Assembly (NCBI GenBank): GCA_963530515.1
Contig: CAUSEC010000005.1
Span: 1-64,000, forward strand
Length of the DNA stretch: 64,000 nucleotides
Origin: CBFFRJ01 sp963530515
Lineage (GTDB): Bacteria > Pseudomonadota > Gammaproteobacteria > Enterobacterales > Enterobacteriaceae
Reading direction: 5' to 3'
The notes beneath the pieces were generated by a model. The model did not search any database, was not told the origin of the DNA, and saw nothing but the letters and a program-made list of their open reading frames with translations. Shown here piece by piece: positions 25,740-35,276 of the stretch (position 1 is its first letter; each line of letters starts with the position of its first letter). A program made the position numbers and the translations under genes.

Positions 25740-28019
25740 TTATAACGGCTGCGTTTGTGCCTCTACTACCGCCAGGGCCACCATATTCACGATACGTCTG
25801 ACCGAGGCGATAGGCGTGAGAACATGCACCGGCTTCGCTACCCCCATTAGCACTGGCCCGACGGTCACCCCTTCAGAACTGGAAACACGCAGTAAGTTGT
25901 AACTAATACGCGCTGCTTCCACGTTCGGCATGATAAGAATGTTAGCCGCACCTTTCAGCGGGCTGTCCGGCATGCGCTCATGGCGAATGCTTTCCACCAG
26001 CGCCGCATCTCCGTGCATCTCCCCGTCAATCATCAAATCCGGCGCCCGTTCGCGCACCAGCGCCAGGGTATCGCGCATTTTGACGGCGGCCAGTGATTTC
26101 GACGAACCAAACTGCGAGTGAGAAAGCAGCGCCACTCGCGGCTCAATACCAAAGCGGCGCACCGTCTCAGCCGCCAGAAGGGTGATTTCCGCCAGTTGCT
26201 CAGCACTCGGATCTTCATTCACATAGGTATCGGCAATAAAGGTGTTACCGCTGGGCAGCAGCAGCGCGTTCATTGCCCCCGCCGCATGCACGCCTTCGCG
26301 GTGGCCGAAGATCTCCTGCACTACGCTGTAGTGCTCGTGGTAGTCACCGATGGTGCCGCAGATCATCGCATCCGCTTCGCCACGATGAACCATGATCGCG
26401 CCAATCACCGTGGTATCGCTGATCACCGCCCGCTGCGCCTGCTCCTGGGTCACGCCGCGGCGCTTCATGATGCTGAAGTATTCCGTCCAGTACTCTTTAA
26501 AACGCGGATCCGACTCGTTATTGACGATGTCAAAATCCACTTCCGGCCGGATTTGCAGCCCCAGCTTCTGAATGCGCATTTCGATGACGCCCGGGCGACC
26601 AATCAGAATCGGTTTTGCCAGCCCCAGTGACACCAGCTCCTGCGTGGCATGCAGTACCCGCGGCTCTTCCCCTTCGGTCAGCACCACGCGTTTGGGTTCT
26701 TTGCGCGCCAGGGAGAAAATCGGCTTCATGAACAGGTTCGTTTTGTAGACAAACTCGGTGAGCTTGTCGACGTAGGCATCCATATCCTTGATGGGTCGCG
26801 TTGCCACGCCCGAATCCATTGCCGCCTTCGCCACTGCCGGGGCTATCTTGACGATCAGGCGTGGGTCAAAGGGTTTGGGAATGATGTAGTCCGGGCCAAA
26901 GCTCAGATCCTGATCGCCATAGGCCGAGGCGACCACTTCACTCTGCTCAGCATGGGCCAGTTCGGCAATGGCATGCACGGCAGCCAGTTTCATCTCTTCG
27001 TTGATGGCGGTCGCACCCACATCCAGCGCACCACGGAAGATGAACGGGAAGCAGAGGACGTTGTTAACCTGGTTCGGATAGTCCGAACGACCGGTACAGA
27101 TGATCGCATCCGGGCGGACTTCTTTTGCCAGCGGCGGCAGAATTTCCGGCTCCGGGTTGGCCAGCGCGAGGATCAGCGGCTGGCGGGCCATTTTAGCGAC
27201 CATTTCAGGCGTGAGGACTTTCGGGCCAGAGCAGCCGAGGAAAATGTCTGCACCGTCCACCACATCATCAAGCGACCGCTTGCCATCGTCGTCAACTGCA
27301 TACGCCGCTTTGGTTTCCGCCATATTGGCTTCGCGATCCTTGTAAATCACCCCTTTGGAATCGCACACCACAATGTTGTGCTTTTGCATCCCGAGCGCCA
27401 CCAGCAGGTTCATACAGGCAATCGCGGCTGCACCTGCGCCGGACACCACCATACGCACATCAGAGAGGTTTTTTTCGACTACGCGCAGGCCGTTGAGGAT
27501 GGCCGCCGTACTGATGATCGCCGTGCCGTGCTGGTCATCGTGGAACACGGGAATGTTCATGCGCTCGCGCAGTCTGGCTTCAATGTAGAAGCACTCCGGC
27601 GCTTTGATATCTTCAAGGTTGATACCACCGAAGGTCGGCTCCAGGGCCGCCACGACATCGATCAGCTTGTCCGGGTCATGTTCATCGACTTCAATGTCGA
27701 ACACGTCAATGCCCGCAAATTTCTTGAACAGTACCCCTTTTCCTTCCATCACCGGCTTGCCCGCCAGCGCACCAATATTCCCCAGCCCCAGCACAGCGGT
27801 TCCGTTGGAAACCACGGCAACCAGATTGCCACGCGCCGTGTACTTGTAGGCTGCCAGCGGATCTTTTGCTATCTCAAGGCAGGGGGCGGCGACGCCAGGG
27901 GAGTAGGCCAGCGCAAGGTCACGCTGGGTGGCGAGGGGCTTGGTAGGAGAAACCTGAATTTTCCCCGGTTGGGGGAATTCGTGGAAATCGAGGGCACTTT
28001 GTTTTAACTGGTCGTCCAT
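25740..28019 (-). CDS. maeB: NADP-dependent malic enzyme with phosphotransacetylase-like domain
   Basis: Oxidative decarboxylation of malate to pyruvate with NADP+, supplying NADPH during growth on C4 acids or acetate. The 759-residue protein has an N-terminal malic enzyme part (about 1-430: GLGNIGALAGKPVMEGKG, NAD(P)-binding VVSGAGAAAIAC) and a C-terminal domain like phosphotransacetylase (about 430-759: LIMPNVEAARISYNLL). In the family the second domain lacks acetyltransferase activity and serves allosteric control by acetyl-CoA. Divergent from talA. Confidence 0.96.
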   Translation of the reverse strand: MDDQLKQSALDFHEFPQPGKIQVSPTKPLATQRDLALAYSPGVAAPCLEIAKDPLAAYKYTARGNLVAVVSNGTAVLGLGNIGALAGKPVMEGKGVLFKKFAGIDVFDIEVDEHDPDKLIDVVAALEPTFGGINLEDIKAPECFYIEARLRERMNIPVFHDDQHGTAIISTAAILNGLRVVEKNLSDVRMVVSGAGAAAIACMNLLVALGMQKHNIVVCDSKGVIYKDREANMAETKAAYAVDDDGKRSLDDVVDGADIFLGCSGPKVLTPEMVAKMARQPLILALANPEPEILPPLAKEVRPDAIICTGRSDYPNQVNNVLCFPFIFRGALDVGATAINEEMKLAAVHAIAELAHAEQSEVVASAYGDQDLSFGPDYIIPKPFDPRLIVKIAPAVAKAAMDSGVATRPIKDMDAYVDKLTEFVYKTNLFMKPIFSLARKEPKRVVLTEGEEPRVLHATQELVSLGLAKPILIGRPGVIEMRIQKLGLQIRPEVDFDIVNNESDPRFKEYWTEYFSIMKRRGVTQEQAQRAVISDTTVIGAIMVHRGEADAMICGTIGDYHEHYSVVQEIFGHREGVHAAGAMNALLLPSGNTFIADTYVNEDPSAEQLAEITLLAAETVRRFGIEPRVALLSHSQFGSSKSLAAVKMRDTLALVRERAPDLMIDGEMHGDAALVESIRHERMPDSPLKGAANILIMPNVEAARISYNLLRVSSSEGVTVGPVLMGVAKPVHVLTPIASVRRIVNMVALAVVEAQTQPL

Positions 28020-28206
28020 TTGCTGTTCCTTTCACGTATCGTTCAGATGTGAAGCGTGATAACTGTCCAAATGCGCCGACCAGTATGCCCCCACCGCCCG
28101 TCACAAACTTTGAACACCACCAAAGTCTGAGGACGCCATAACAAAAATTGCTATCAATTCATAACACCCTTGTTACAACCATTCGGCAGCAGAACAGCCC
28201 CGCTCT

Positions 28207-28214
28207 GCTATGCT
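28207..28214 (+). promoter_or_regulatory. Candidate sigma-S type -10 box for talA-tktB
   Basis: GCTATGCT about 80 bases before talA: a TATGCT -10 box preceded by the C that favours sigma-S. No good -35 box lies at the usual distance. It agrees with the sigma-S dependence of talA-tktB known in E. coli. Confidence 0.4.
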
Positions 28215-28296
28215 TTTTGGTTATGCGCATCACATTTTCAACAGCAATACGCTCAAGATTATTCATATAACACCTTGTTGTTAAAGGAGAACGACT

Positions 28297-29247
28297 ATGA
28301 ATCATTTAGACGGTATTAAACAGTTCACCACCGTTGTAGCAGACAGCGGCGATATCGAATCCATTCGTCATTACCAACCTGAAGACGCTACCACTAACCC
28401 TTCACTGCTGCTTAAAGCCGCCGGTCTCGACCACTTCCGGCACCTGATTGACGACGCCATCGCCTGGGGCAAAAGTCAGGGTAAAACCCAGGAGCAGCAG
28501 GTGGCAGAAGCCTGCGACAAGCTGGCGGTCAATTTCGGCCAGGAAATTCTGAAAAGCATTCCGGGCCGCGTCTCTACCGAAGTCGATGCGCGTCTCTCCT
28601 ACGATAAAGAGAAAAGCATTGCCAAAGCCCGCAAGCTGATCGGGCTTTATGATGAGCTGGGCATCGATAAATCACGCATCCTGATTAAACTCGCCTCAAC
28701 CTGGGAAGGGATCCGTGCGGCGGAAGAGCTGGAAAAAGAGGGGATCAAATGCAACCTGACGCTGCTGTTCTCCTTTGCCCAGGCGCGCGCCTGCGCCGAA
28801 GCGGGCGTCTTTTTAATCTCCCCGTTTGTCGGTCGCATTTATGACTGGTATCAGCAACGCCAGCCGATGGACCCTTATGTGGTGGATGAAGACCCCGGCG
28901 TCAAATCCGTGCGTAACATTTACGACTACTTCAAACAGCACCGCTACCAGACCATCGTGATGGGCGCGAGCTTCCGACGTACCGAACAGGTGCTGGCGCT
29001 GGCGGGGTGCGACAGGCTGACTATCTCCCCGGATCTGCTGAAAAAACTCCACGAACAGGAAGGCACCGTTGAACGCAAACTCGTCCCCTCTTCCCAAAGC
29101 TTCCCGCGCCCGGAACCGCTCACCGAAGCACAGTTCCGCTGGGAACATAACCAGGATCCGATGGCGGTAGAAAAACTCTCTGACGGCATTCGTCTGTTCG
29201 CCGTCGACCAACGCAAACTCGAAGATCTGATCGCTGCAAAATTTTAA
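28297..29247 (+). CDS. talA: Transaldolase A
   Basis: Non-oxidative pentose phosphate pathway: moves a dihydroxyacetone unit between sedoheptulose 7-phosphate and glyceraldehyde 3-phosphate. The 316-residue protein has the Schiff-base lysine Lys131 in RILIKLASTWEG and the block DATTNPSLLLKA. The sequence resembles the TalA isoform, and the position next to tktB confirms it. AAAGGAGA precedes the ATG. tktB follows after about 20 bases, so the two form an operon. Confidence 0.96.
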   Translation: MNHLDGIKQFTTVVADSGDIESIRHYQPEDATTNPSLLLKAAGLDHFRHLIDDAIAWGKSQGKTQEQQVAEACDKLAVNFGQEILKSIPGRVSTEVDARLSYDKEKSIAKARKLIGLYDELGIDKSRILIKLASTWEGIRAAEELEKEGIKCNLTLLFSFAQARACAEAGVFLISPFVGRIYDWYQQRQPMDPYVVDEDPGVKSVRNIYDYFKQHRYQTIVMGASFRRTEQVLALAGCDRLTISPDLLKKLHEQEGTVERKLVPSSQSFPRPEPLTEAQFRWEHNQDPMAVEKLSDGIRLFAVDQRKLEDLIAAKF

Positions 29248-29267
29248 CCCTGACCAAGGAGAGAATG

Positions 29268-31262
29268 ATGTCCCGTAAAGAGCTCGCTAATGCGATTCGT
29301 GCCCTCAGTATGGACGCGGTACAAAAAGCCAATTCTGGTCACCCTGGTGCGCCAATGGGGATGGCGGATATTGCCGAAGTGCTGTGGAATGATTTTCTTA
29401 AGCACAACCCCACCGACCCGACCTGGTACGATCGTGACCGCTTTATTCTCTCAAACGGCCACGCCTCGATGCTGCTCTACAGCCTGCTGCATCTGAGCGG
29501 TTACGACCTGCCCATTGAAGAGCTGAAAAACTTCCGCCAGCTCCACTCAAAAACGCCGGGGCACCCGGAAATTGGCTATACGCCTGGCGTGGAAACCACC
29601 ACCGGCCCGCTCGGCCAGGGGCTGGCAAATGCGGTCGGACTGGCAATTGCAGAGCGTACCCTTGCGGCACAGTTCAACCAGCCGGGCCACGACATTGTCG
29701 ATCACTACACCTATGTGTTTATGGGTGATGGCTGCCTGATGGAGGGGATTTCCCACGAGGTCAGTTCGCTGGCGGGCACGCTGGGGCTGGGTAAACTGAT
29801 TGGTTTTTATGATAGCAATGGCATCTCCATCGACGGCGAGACCGAGGGCTGGTTTACCGACGATACCGCCAAACGCTTTGAGGCTTACCACTGGCACGTG
29901 GTGCATGAGATAGACGGGCACGATCCTGAGGCGCTCAAAAAAGCCATCAAGGAAGCGCAAAGCGTCAAAGACAAACCGTCGCTGATTATCTGCCGCACGG
30001 TGATTGGTTTTGGCTCCCCGAACAAAGCCGGGAAAGAAGAGTCGCACGGTTCGGCGCTGGGCGAAGAAGAGGTCGCCCTGACCCGGCAGAAACTGGGCTG
30101 GAAATACCCGGCCTTCGAAATCCCGAAAGAGATCTACAAAGCCTGGGATGCCCGCGAACGTGGCGAAAAGGCGCAGCACGGCTGGAATGACAAATTTGCC
30201 GCCTATACAAAAGCCCACCCTGAGCTGGCCGCCGAGTTTACCCGGCGCATGAGCGGGGGCTTGCCTGAAGAGTGGGAAAAAATCACCCAGGGCTACATTG
30301 AAAAACTGCAGGCTGAACCGGCGAAAATTGCCACCCGTAAAGCCTCGCAAAACGCCCTGAACGTCCTCGGCCCAATTCTCCCCGAACTGCTTGGCGGCTC
30401 GGCAGATTTGGCCCCCAGTAACCTCACCATCTGGTCGGGTTCTCATTCACTGAAAGAGGACCTTGCAGGCAATTACATCCACTACGGCGTGCGTGAGTTT
30501 GGGATGACGGCGATTGCCAACGGGATTGCCCATCACGGTGGCTTTGTGCCTTACACCGCCACCTTCCTGATGTTCGTCGAATATGCCCGTAACGCGGCGC
30601 GTATGGCGGCACTGATGAAAGCGCGGCAGATAATGGTCTATACCCACGACTCCATCGGTCTTGGGGAGGATGGCCCGACCCACCAGGCGGTTGAGCAGCT
30701 CGCCAGCCTGCGTCTGACGCCAAACTTCAGTACCTGGCGTCCGTGTGACCAGGTTGAGGCCGCCGTGGGCTGGAAACTGGCAGTCGAGCGTCATACCGGC
30801 CCGACGGCGCTGATTCTTTCACGTCAGAATCTGGCACAAATGGACAGAACGCCGGAGCAGGTGAAAGCCATTGCTAAAGGCGGTTATGTCCTGAAAGACG
30901 CGGACGGTAAGCCGGATCTGATACTCATTGCGACAGGCTCCGAGATGGAAATCACCGTGAAAGCGGCGGAAAAACTGAGTCAGGACGGGCACAAGGTGCG
31001 GGTGGTATCACTGCCGTCAACGGACATTTTTGATGCCCAGGACGAGCAATATAAAGAGTCCGTTTTGCCGTCCGACGTCAGCGCTCGCGTGGCCGTCGAA
31101 GCGGGCATTGCCGACTACTGGTACAAATATGTCGGCCTGAAAGGGGCAATTGTCGGGATGACGGGCTACGGCGAATCGGCACCGGCCGATAAGCTCTTCC
31201 CGTACTTCGGCTTTACCGTTGAGAACGTAGTAGAGAAAGCCAAACGCGTGCTTAAGGTTTAA
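29268..31262 (+). CDS. tktB: Transketolase B
   Basis: Thiamine-diphosphate enzyme that moves two-carbon units between sugar phosphates in the pentose phosphate pathway. The 664-residue protein has the ThDP motif beginning GDG (153-155), conserved His26, His66 and His100, and the C-terminal segment MTGYGESAPADKLF. Two adjacent ATG codons exist (29265, 29268); the second is preferred because AAGGAG is six bases before it, against three for the first. The stop codon overlaps the convergent ypfG stop. Confidence 0.96.
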   Translation: MSRKELANAIRALSMDAVQKANSGHPGAPMGMADIAEVLWNDFLKHNPTDPTWYDRDRFILSNGHASMLLYSLLHLSGYDLPIEELKNFRQLHSKTPGHPEIGYTPGVETTTGPLGQGLANAVGLAIAERTLAAQFNQPGHDIVDHYTYVFMGDGCLMEGISHEVSSLAGTLGLGKLIGFYDSNGISIDGETEGWFTDDTAKRFEAYHWHVVHEIDGHDPEALKKAIKEAQSVKDKPSLIICRTVIGFGSPNKAGKEESHGSALGEEEVALTRQKLGWKYPAFEIPKEIYKAWDARERGEKAQHGWNDKFAAYTKAHPELAAEFTRRMSGGLPEEWEKITQGYIEKLQAEPAKIATRKASQNALNVLGPILPELLGGSADLAPSNLTIWSGSHSLKEDLAGNYIHYGVREFGMTAIANGIAHHGGFVPYTATFLMFVEYARNAARMAALMKARQIMVYTHDSIGLGEDGPTHQAVEQLASLRLTPNFSTWRPCDQVEAAVGWKLAVERHTGPTALILSRQNLAQMDRTPEQVKAIAKGGYVLKDADGKPDLILIATGSEMEITVKAAEKLSQDGHKVRVVSLPSTDIFDAQDEQYKESVLPSDVSARVAVEAGIADYWYKYVGLKGAIVGMTGYGESAPADKLFPYFGFTVENVVEKAKRVLKV

Positions 31263-32302
31263 CGCGTCACCCAAAGCGTGGGCCAGGCATCTGGTCCATG
31301 CCAGTTATCGCAGCTCGGTTCTTCGGCATAGCGCACCAGGTTAAAGCGCTGGCCGTTGAACCGCCACCGCGTCATCACACCACAGTCGGCCAGCCCCCGG
31401 CCTTTTGCCAGCGTGGTCAGCTCACGGTTTTTTTCATCAAACGCCGCGTTCATTAATTCCAGACTGTTGCTGCCGTTGGCTGGCGTAAAAGGCAGCTTCA
31501 GGTTGACCGGGCGGGAAGCAAAGGGTTTTTCACGCGACACCAGCCAGGCCAGTTCCACCGTGTTGTAGGCACCGGCCTCACAGTCAATCATCAGCAGGGC
31601 TTTGTCATCCGTCAGTGCCGTGACCCGCACTTCCCGGCGCATAGGATCAAGAGAACACTGGGTGTTGTTCATCCGCCAGGTGCCGTAATCGAGCAGATCG
31701 TTGAGTTCTTCGTGCGTGAGCGGTGTGGGAGTGGGATTAACCAGAACAACTTCTTTGAGTGCCGGTGCCGGGGGAACGCTGAGCGGCGGATCGTCGCCTT
31801 TTTTGATCCACGCGGTTTCACTGCCGACACGCTTTTGCTGGGCATCAATAAACAGCAGCGCGGCTTTCAGCCCCACCAGCGAAATGGTTCCCTTCCCGTC
31901 CTGCAGCGAAATGGCCTGTGCTTCCTGAATGGTTTGCAGGAAATCGGTGATGGTGGCGGCATTATCGGTCATCAGGTGCCAGGGAGTCAGCTGCCAGCTG
32001 TTGCCAGTAAGTGTGAGTGCGGTATCGTCAAGACGCAAACGGGGGGCAATGGCAGGCTCTTTTGCCGAAGGGAGTTCCCGGCCGCCAAGATCAATACGTA
32101 GGGTGGCATCGGTATGTGCCCCCGCGCTGCGCCCGAGCGTCATCACCAGACCGTGATGAACGCCTGTGTTGCGCGCCACGCAGAAGTTTTGATTATTACA
32201 GGTGACCTGCCAGTCAGAAAAAGACTGTTGCACTGGCGCTGCCCACAAAAAAGTCGTCGGCAACAGGCCCAGAATCAAAACAAGCAAAACGCGGTAACGC
32301 AT
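31259..32302 (-). CDS. ypfG: Conserved exported protein YpfG (DUF1176)
   Basis: Exported protein of unknown function. The 347-residue protein begins with a Sec signal (MRYRVLLVLILGLLPTTFLWA, cleaved near AAPVQ) and is a DUF1176-type protein; several cysteines (CNNQNFCVARN, SLDPMRREV region, DCGVMTRW) suggest periplasmic disulfides. The start at 32302 agrees with the family; the frame is open further upstream but unconserved. Its last four bases overlap the end of tktB on the other strand. Confidence 0.9.
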   Translation of the reverse strand: MRYRVLLVLILGLLPTTFLWAAPVQQSFSDWQVTCNNQNFCVARNTGVHHGLVMTLGRSAGAHTDATLRIDLGGRELPSAKEPAIAPRLRLDDTALTLTGNSWQLTPWHLMTDNAATITDFLQTIQEAQAISLQDGKGTISLVGLKAALLFIDAQQKRVGSETAWIKKGDDPPLSVPPAPALKEVVLVNPTPTPLTHEELNDLLDYGTWRMNNTQCSLDPMRREVRVTALTDDKALLMIDCEAGAYNTVELAWLVSREKPFASRPVNLKLPFTPANGSNSLELMNAAFDEKNRELTTLAKGRGLADCGVMTRWRFNGQRFNLVRYAEEPSCDNWHGPDAWPTLWVTR

Positions 32303-32427
32303 GGATAACACAGCCCCGGAAAGAAGATAGCAACACAACCCGCGTATCTTCGTGTCCCCACGCCTGCCGCTCAATCGGAATTATCGGATAGATTTATCTA
32401 AAATCCGGGTCATTAACCTTATTAAAA

Positions 32428-33003
32428 TCAATTCATTAGACCCGATGATTTTAAATACTGTAATAAAATCACCGCTTTGCCGTCTCGTATCTCTCCGTTC
32501 GACACCATGGAAAGTGCCTCCGTAAACGGCAGCTCCAGCACCTCGATATCTTCGTCTTCAACGCCGCCGCCGCTGTTGGCCCGCGCATTTTCATCATATT
32601 CGGCAATGAAGAAGTGCACGATTTCGGTGACGCCGCCGGGCGACATATAAAGCTCAAAGACTTTTTGTACCTTGCCCACCTGGTAGCCCGTTTCTTCGAT
32701 AGCCTCTTTGCGAATGCACACTTCCGGCTCGTCGTTGTCGAGCAGACCGGCGCAGGTTTCAATCAGGCGACCATCTTTGTTGCCGTTAACCCAGGTGGCA
32801 ATGCGGAACTGGCGAATCAGCACCACCGTGCGCTTTTCGCGGTTGTACAACAGGATGGTTGCGCCATTGCCCCGGTCATACACCTCGCGTTTGTGCTGGA
32901 TAACGTCACCGTTATTACGCGTCAGGTCGTAGGTAATGTTGCGCAGAATGAAATAGTTATCAGAAAGGATTTTGTCTTTAATGAGGTCAATTTTAAACGA
33001 CAT
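32428..33003 (-). CDS. nudK: Nudix hydrolase NudK (GDP-mannose pyrophosphatase)
   Basis: Hydrolyses GDP-mannose to GMP and mannose 1-phosphate by family knowledge. The 191-residue protein contains the Nudix box (GLLDNDEPEVCIRKEAIEET, with lysine replacing the usual arginine before the first box glutamate). The start at 33003 (MSFKIDLIKDK) gives the family length; an upstream in-frame start is not conserved. It stands alone between ypfG and aegA, in the same orientation as both. Confidence 0.94.
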   Translation of the reverse strand: MSFKIDLIKDKILSDNYFILRNITYDLTRNNGDVIQHKREVYDRGNGATILLYNREKRTVVLIRQFRIATWVNGNKDGRLIETCAGLLDNDEPEVCIRKEAIEETGYQVGKVQKVFELYMSPGGVTEIVHFFIAEYDENARANSGGGVEDEDIEVLELPFTEALSMVSNGEIRDGKAVILLQYLKSSGLMN

Positions 33004-33072
33004 ACAGGCTCCACACCGTAATACAGTCTGCACCATATTACGCCCCGGAGCCTGGTTTGTCGCGACGGGGGA

Positions 33073-35052
33073 TTAATGCCCGCCCGGTGCTTTCACGCCC
33101 ATCCAGTCCATCATGCCCTGAGCAGCGTGGCGTCCTTCTGCCATTGCCGTCACCACCAGATCCGCACCGCGAACCGCATCACCACCGGCAAAAATCTTCG
33201 GATTGCTGGTTTGATAGCGGTAAGGGCTGTTCACGCTGGCGGCAATGCGCCCCCAGTCATCCACCTGCACGCCCTGATTTTCCAGCCATGGCATGGCGTG
33301 TGGGTTGAAACCAAAGGCCATGATGACCGCATCGGCGGGCATTACAAATTCGCTGCCCTCAATCGGCACCGGTTTGCGACGGCCTTTTGCATCGGGCTCA
33401 CCGAGCTGGGTGCGCAGCAGGCGAATCCCCATCACCTTGCCGGATTTATCCAGCTCAATGTTGACCGGCTGGACGTTGAACTCAAACGCCGCCCCCTCTT
33501 CCCGGGCGTTTTTGACCTCTTTTTTCGACCCAGGCATGTTGGCCTCATCGCGACGATAGGCACAGGTGACGTTTGCCGCCCCATGACGCAGCGCGGTGCG
33601 CACGCAGTCCATCGCCGTATCGCCACCGCCGAGCACCACCACATTCAGCCCTGCGGTGTTGATGTATGGCTCTTCAGGAGAGTCAGATAACCCCATCACC
33701 TGCTTGGTATTGGCAATCAGGAACGGCAGCGCGTCATACACGCCCGGTGCGTCTTCATTGGGCAGGTTCGCCTTCATTGAGCGGTAGGTCCCCACGCCAA
33801 CAAACACCGCGTCGTACTCATCCACCAGTGATGGCAACGTGATGTCCTTGCCGATTTCACAGTTCAGCTCAAAACGAATGCCCATGGCGCTGAAGATTTC
33901 ACGACGGCGCGCCAGTAGGGATTTATCGAGTTTGAATGACGGAATGCCGAAGGTCAGCAGGCCGCCGATTTCCGGGTGTCTGTCAAAGACGGTCGCGCTG
34001 ACGCCGTGTCGGGCCAGCACGTCAGCACAGGCAAGTCCCGCCGGACCGGCACCAATTATTGCCACGCGTTTATTCACTGCCTGAACATGCTGTAAGTCCG
34101 GCCGCCAGCCTTTCGCCAGCGCCTGGTCGGAGATGTAGCGCTCGATATTACCGATGGTAACCGCACCGTACTCATCGCGAACCGTGCAGGCCCCTTCACA
34201 CAAGCGGTCCTGCGGGCACACGCGCCCGGTGATTTCCGGCAGACAGTTGGTCTGATGCGACAGTTCGACGGCGGCGTCGATATCCCCGGCTTTCACGCGC
34301 TCGATCCACTGGGGAATATGGTTGTGCAGCGGGCAGGTCCATTCACACACGCTATGATCGCCACACTTCAGGCAACGATCCGCCTCACGCTGCGCCTGAT
34401 CGGCACGAAACGGCAGGTAGATCTCATCAAAACCGGTTTTACGCGCGGCAATGGCGAGTTTATCCGGCTCGCCGCGCGGTGGCGTCCGGTGCATTTGTTT
34501 CACTTTGCGATCGTTAAACGCCGGCACCAGTGCCGCCATGCTGTGCCACGGCTGCGCTTCCTGGCTGGCGGCACGCAGGCGGCGATTTTTCGCCAGTTCG
34601 GCAAGCCCCTCACGACTGACCAGCTGCAGCGCATCTGCCGGGCAGTTCTGCGCGCAGGCCGGGCCTTCAGCGCGATCAACACACAGATCGCACTTGTGCG
34701 CCGTGGCTTTTACCATGCCGTTACCGACAGGCTCCACCAGAATCTGCATCGTGCCAAAGGGGCAGGCAACGGCACAGGATTTACACCCGATGCATTTGTC
34801 CTGGTTTACCTGCACTGAATCATTCACACGGCTGATAGCACCGTTCGGACAACTGCGGGCGCAGGGGGCGGCTTCACAGTGATGACAGGTGACCGCACTG
34901 CGCTGACGTTTATTCTTTACAACCGTAATTCGGGGATGAAAATGCTCATGACTTAAAACGTGCTGTTCCTGATTATGCGCCATCACACACGCGACTTCGC
35001 AGGCACGACACCCAATACATTGCTGGCTGTTAGCCATAATAAAACGATTCAT
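33073..35052 (-). CDS. aegA: Iron-sulfur flavoprotein oxidoreductase AegA
   Basis: Two-part redox protein. Residues 1-190 hold ferredoxin-like modules with four Cys groups (CIGCRACEVAC, CHHCEAAPCARSC, CIGCKSCAVAC, CDLCVDRAEGPACAQNC); residues about 200-659 resemble glutamate synthase small chain (GltD) with FAD (IIGAGPAGLACADVLARHG) and NADPH (VVLGGGDTAMDCVRTALRHG) sites. Named as anaerobically expressed in E. coli, where work links it to formate-dependent urate breakdown. The 659-residue length matches. Divergent from narQ across about 220 bases. Confidence 0.95.
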   Translation of the reverse strand: MNRFIMANSQQCIGCRACEVACVMAHNQEQHVLSHEHFHPRITVVKNKRQRSAVTCHHCEAAPCARSCPNGAISRVNDSVQVNQDKCIGCKSCAVACPFGTMQILVEPVGNGMVKATAHKCDLCVDRAEGPACAQNCPADALQLVSREGLAELAKNRRLRAASQEAQPWHSMAALVPAFNDRKVKQMHRTPPRGEPDKLAIAARKTGFDEIYLPFRADQAQREADRCLKCGDHSVCEWTCPLHNHIPQWIERVKAGDIDAAVELSHQTNCLPEITGRVCPQDRLCEGACTVRDEYGAVTIGNIERYISDQALAKGWRPDLQHVQAVNKRVAIIGAGPAGLACADVLARHGVSATVFDRHPEIGGLLTFGIPSFKLDKSLLARRREIFSAMGIRFELNCEIGKDITLPSLVDEYDAVFVGVGTYRSMKANLPNEDAPGVYDALPFLIANTKQVMGLSDSPEEPYINTAGLNVVVLGGGDTAMDCVRTALRHGAANVTCAYRRDEANMPGSKKEVKNAREEGAAFEFNVQPVNIELDKSGKVMGIRLLRTQLGEPDAKGRRKPVPIEGSEFVMPADAVIMAFGFNPHAMPWLENQGVQVDDWGRIAASVNSPYRYQTSNPKIFAGGDAVRGADLVVTAMAEGRHAAQGMMDWMGVKAPGGH

Positions 35053-35276
35053 GGCAACCTTCTTTTCTGGTTTAATAAACCCTGTTTTTTATATGACCAC
35101 TGTATTTACCTGGGCTATTCCTGTCCGGCAATGTACATTTGCACAAAAGAGTTACTTAATTGTCACGCGCATGTTGCAGATCAATTTATTGCGCCATAAA
35201 TGAAAACCAGTCTCATTTGACGAGCCCCTGACGACGTCCTGTTGCCGGGTTGCCTCAGGTAGCAGGAATCGCTTTT

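Noticed and set aside
26649..28007. 452-codon open frame antisense to maeB
   Set aside because: maeB on the other strand is fully conserved; the antisense frame has no ribosome-binding site or recognisable domain.
35165..35190. FNR-like sequence ATGTT-GCAG-ATCAA between aegA and narQ
   Set aside because: Only one half-site is good; expected given the anaerobic expression of aegA, but too weak to list as a site.
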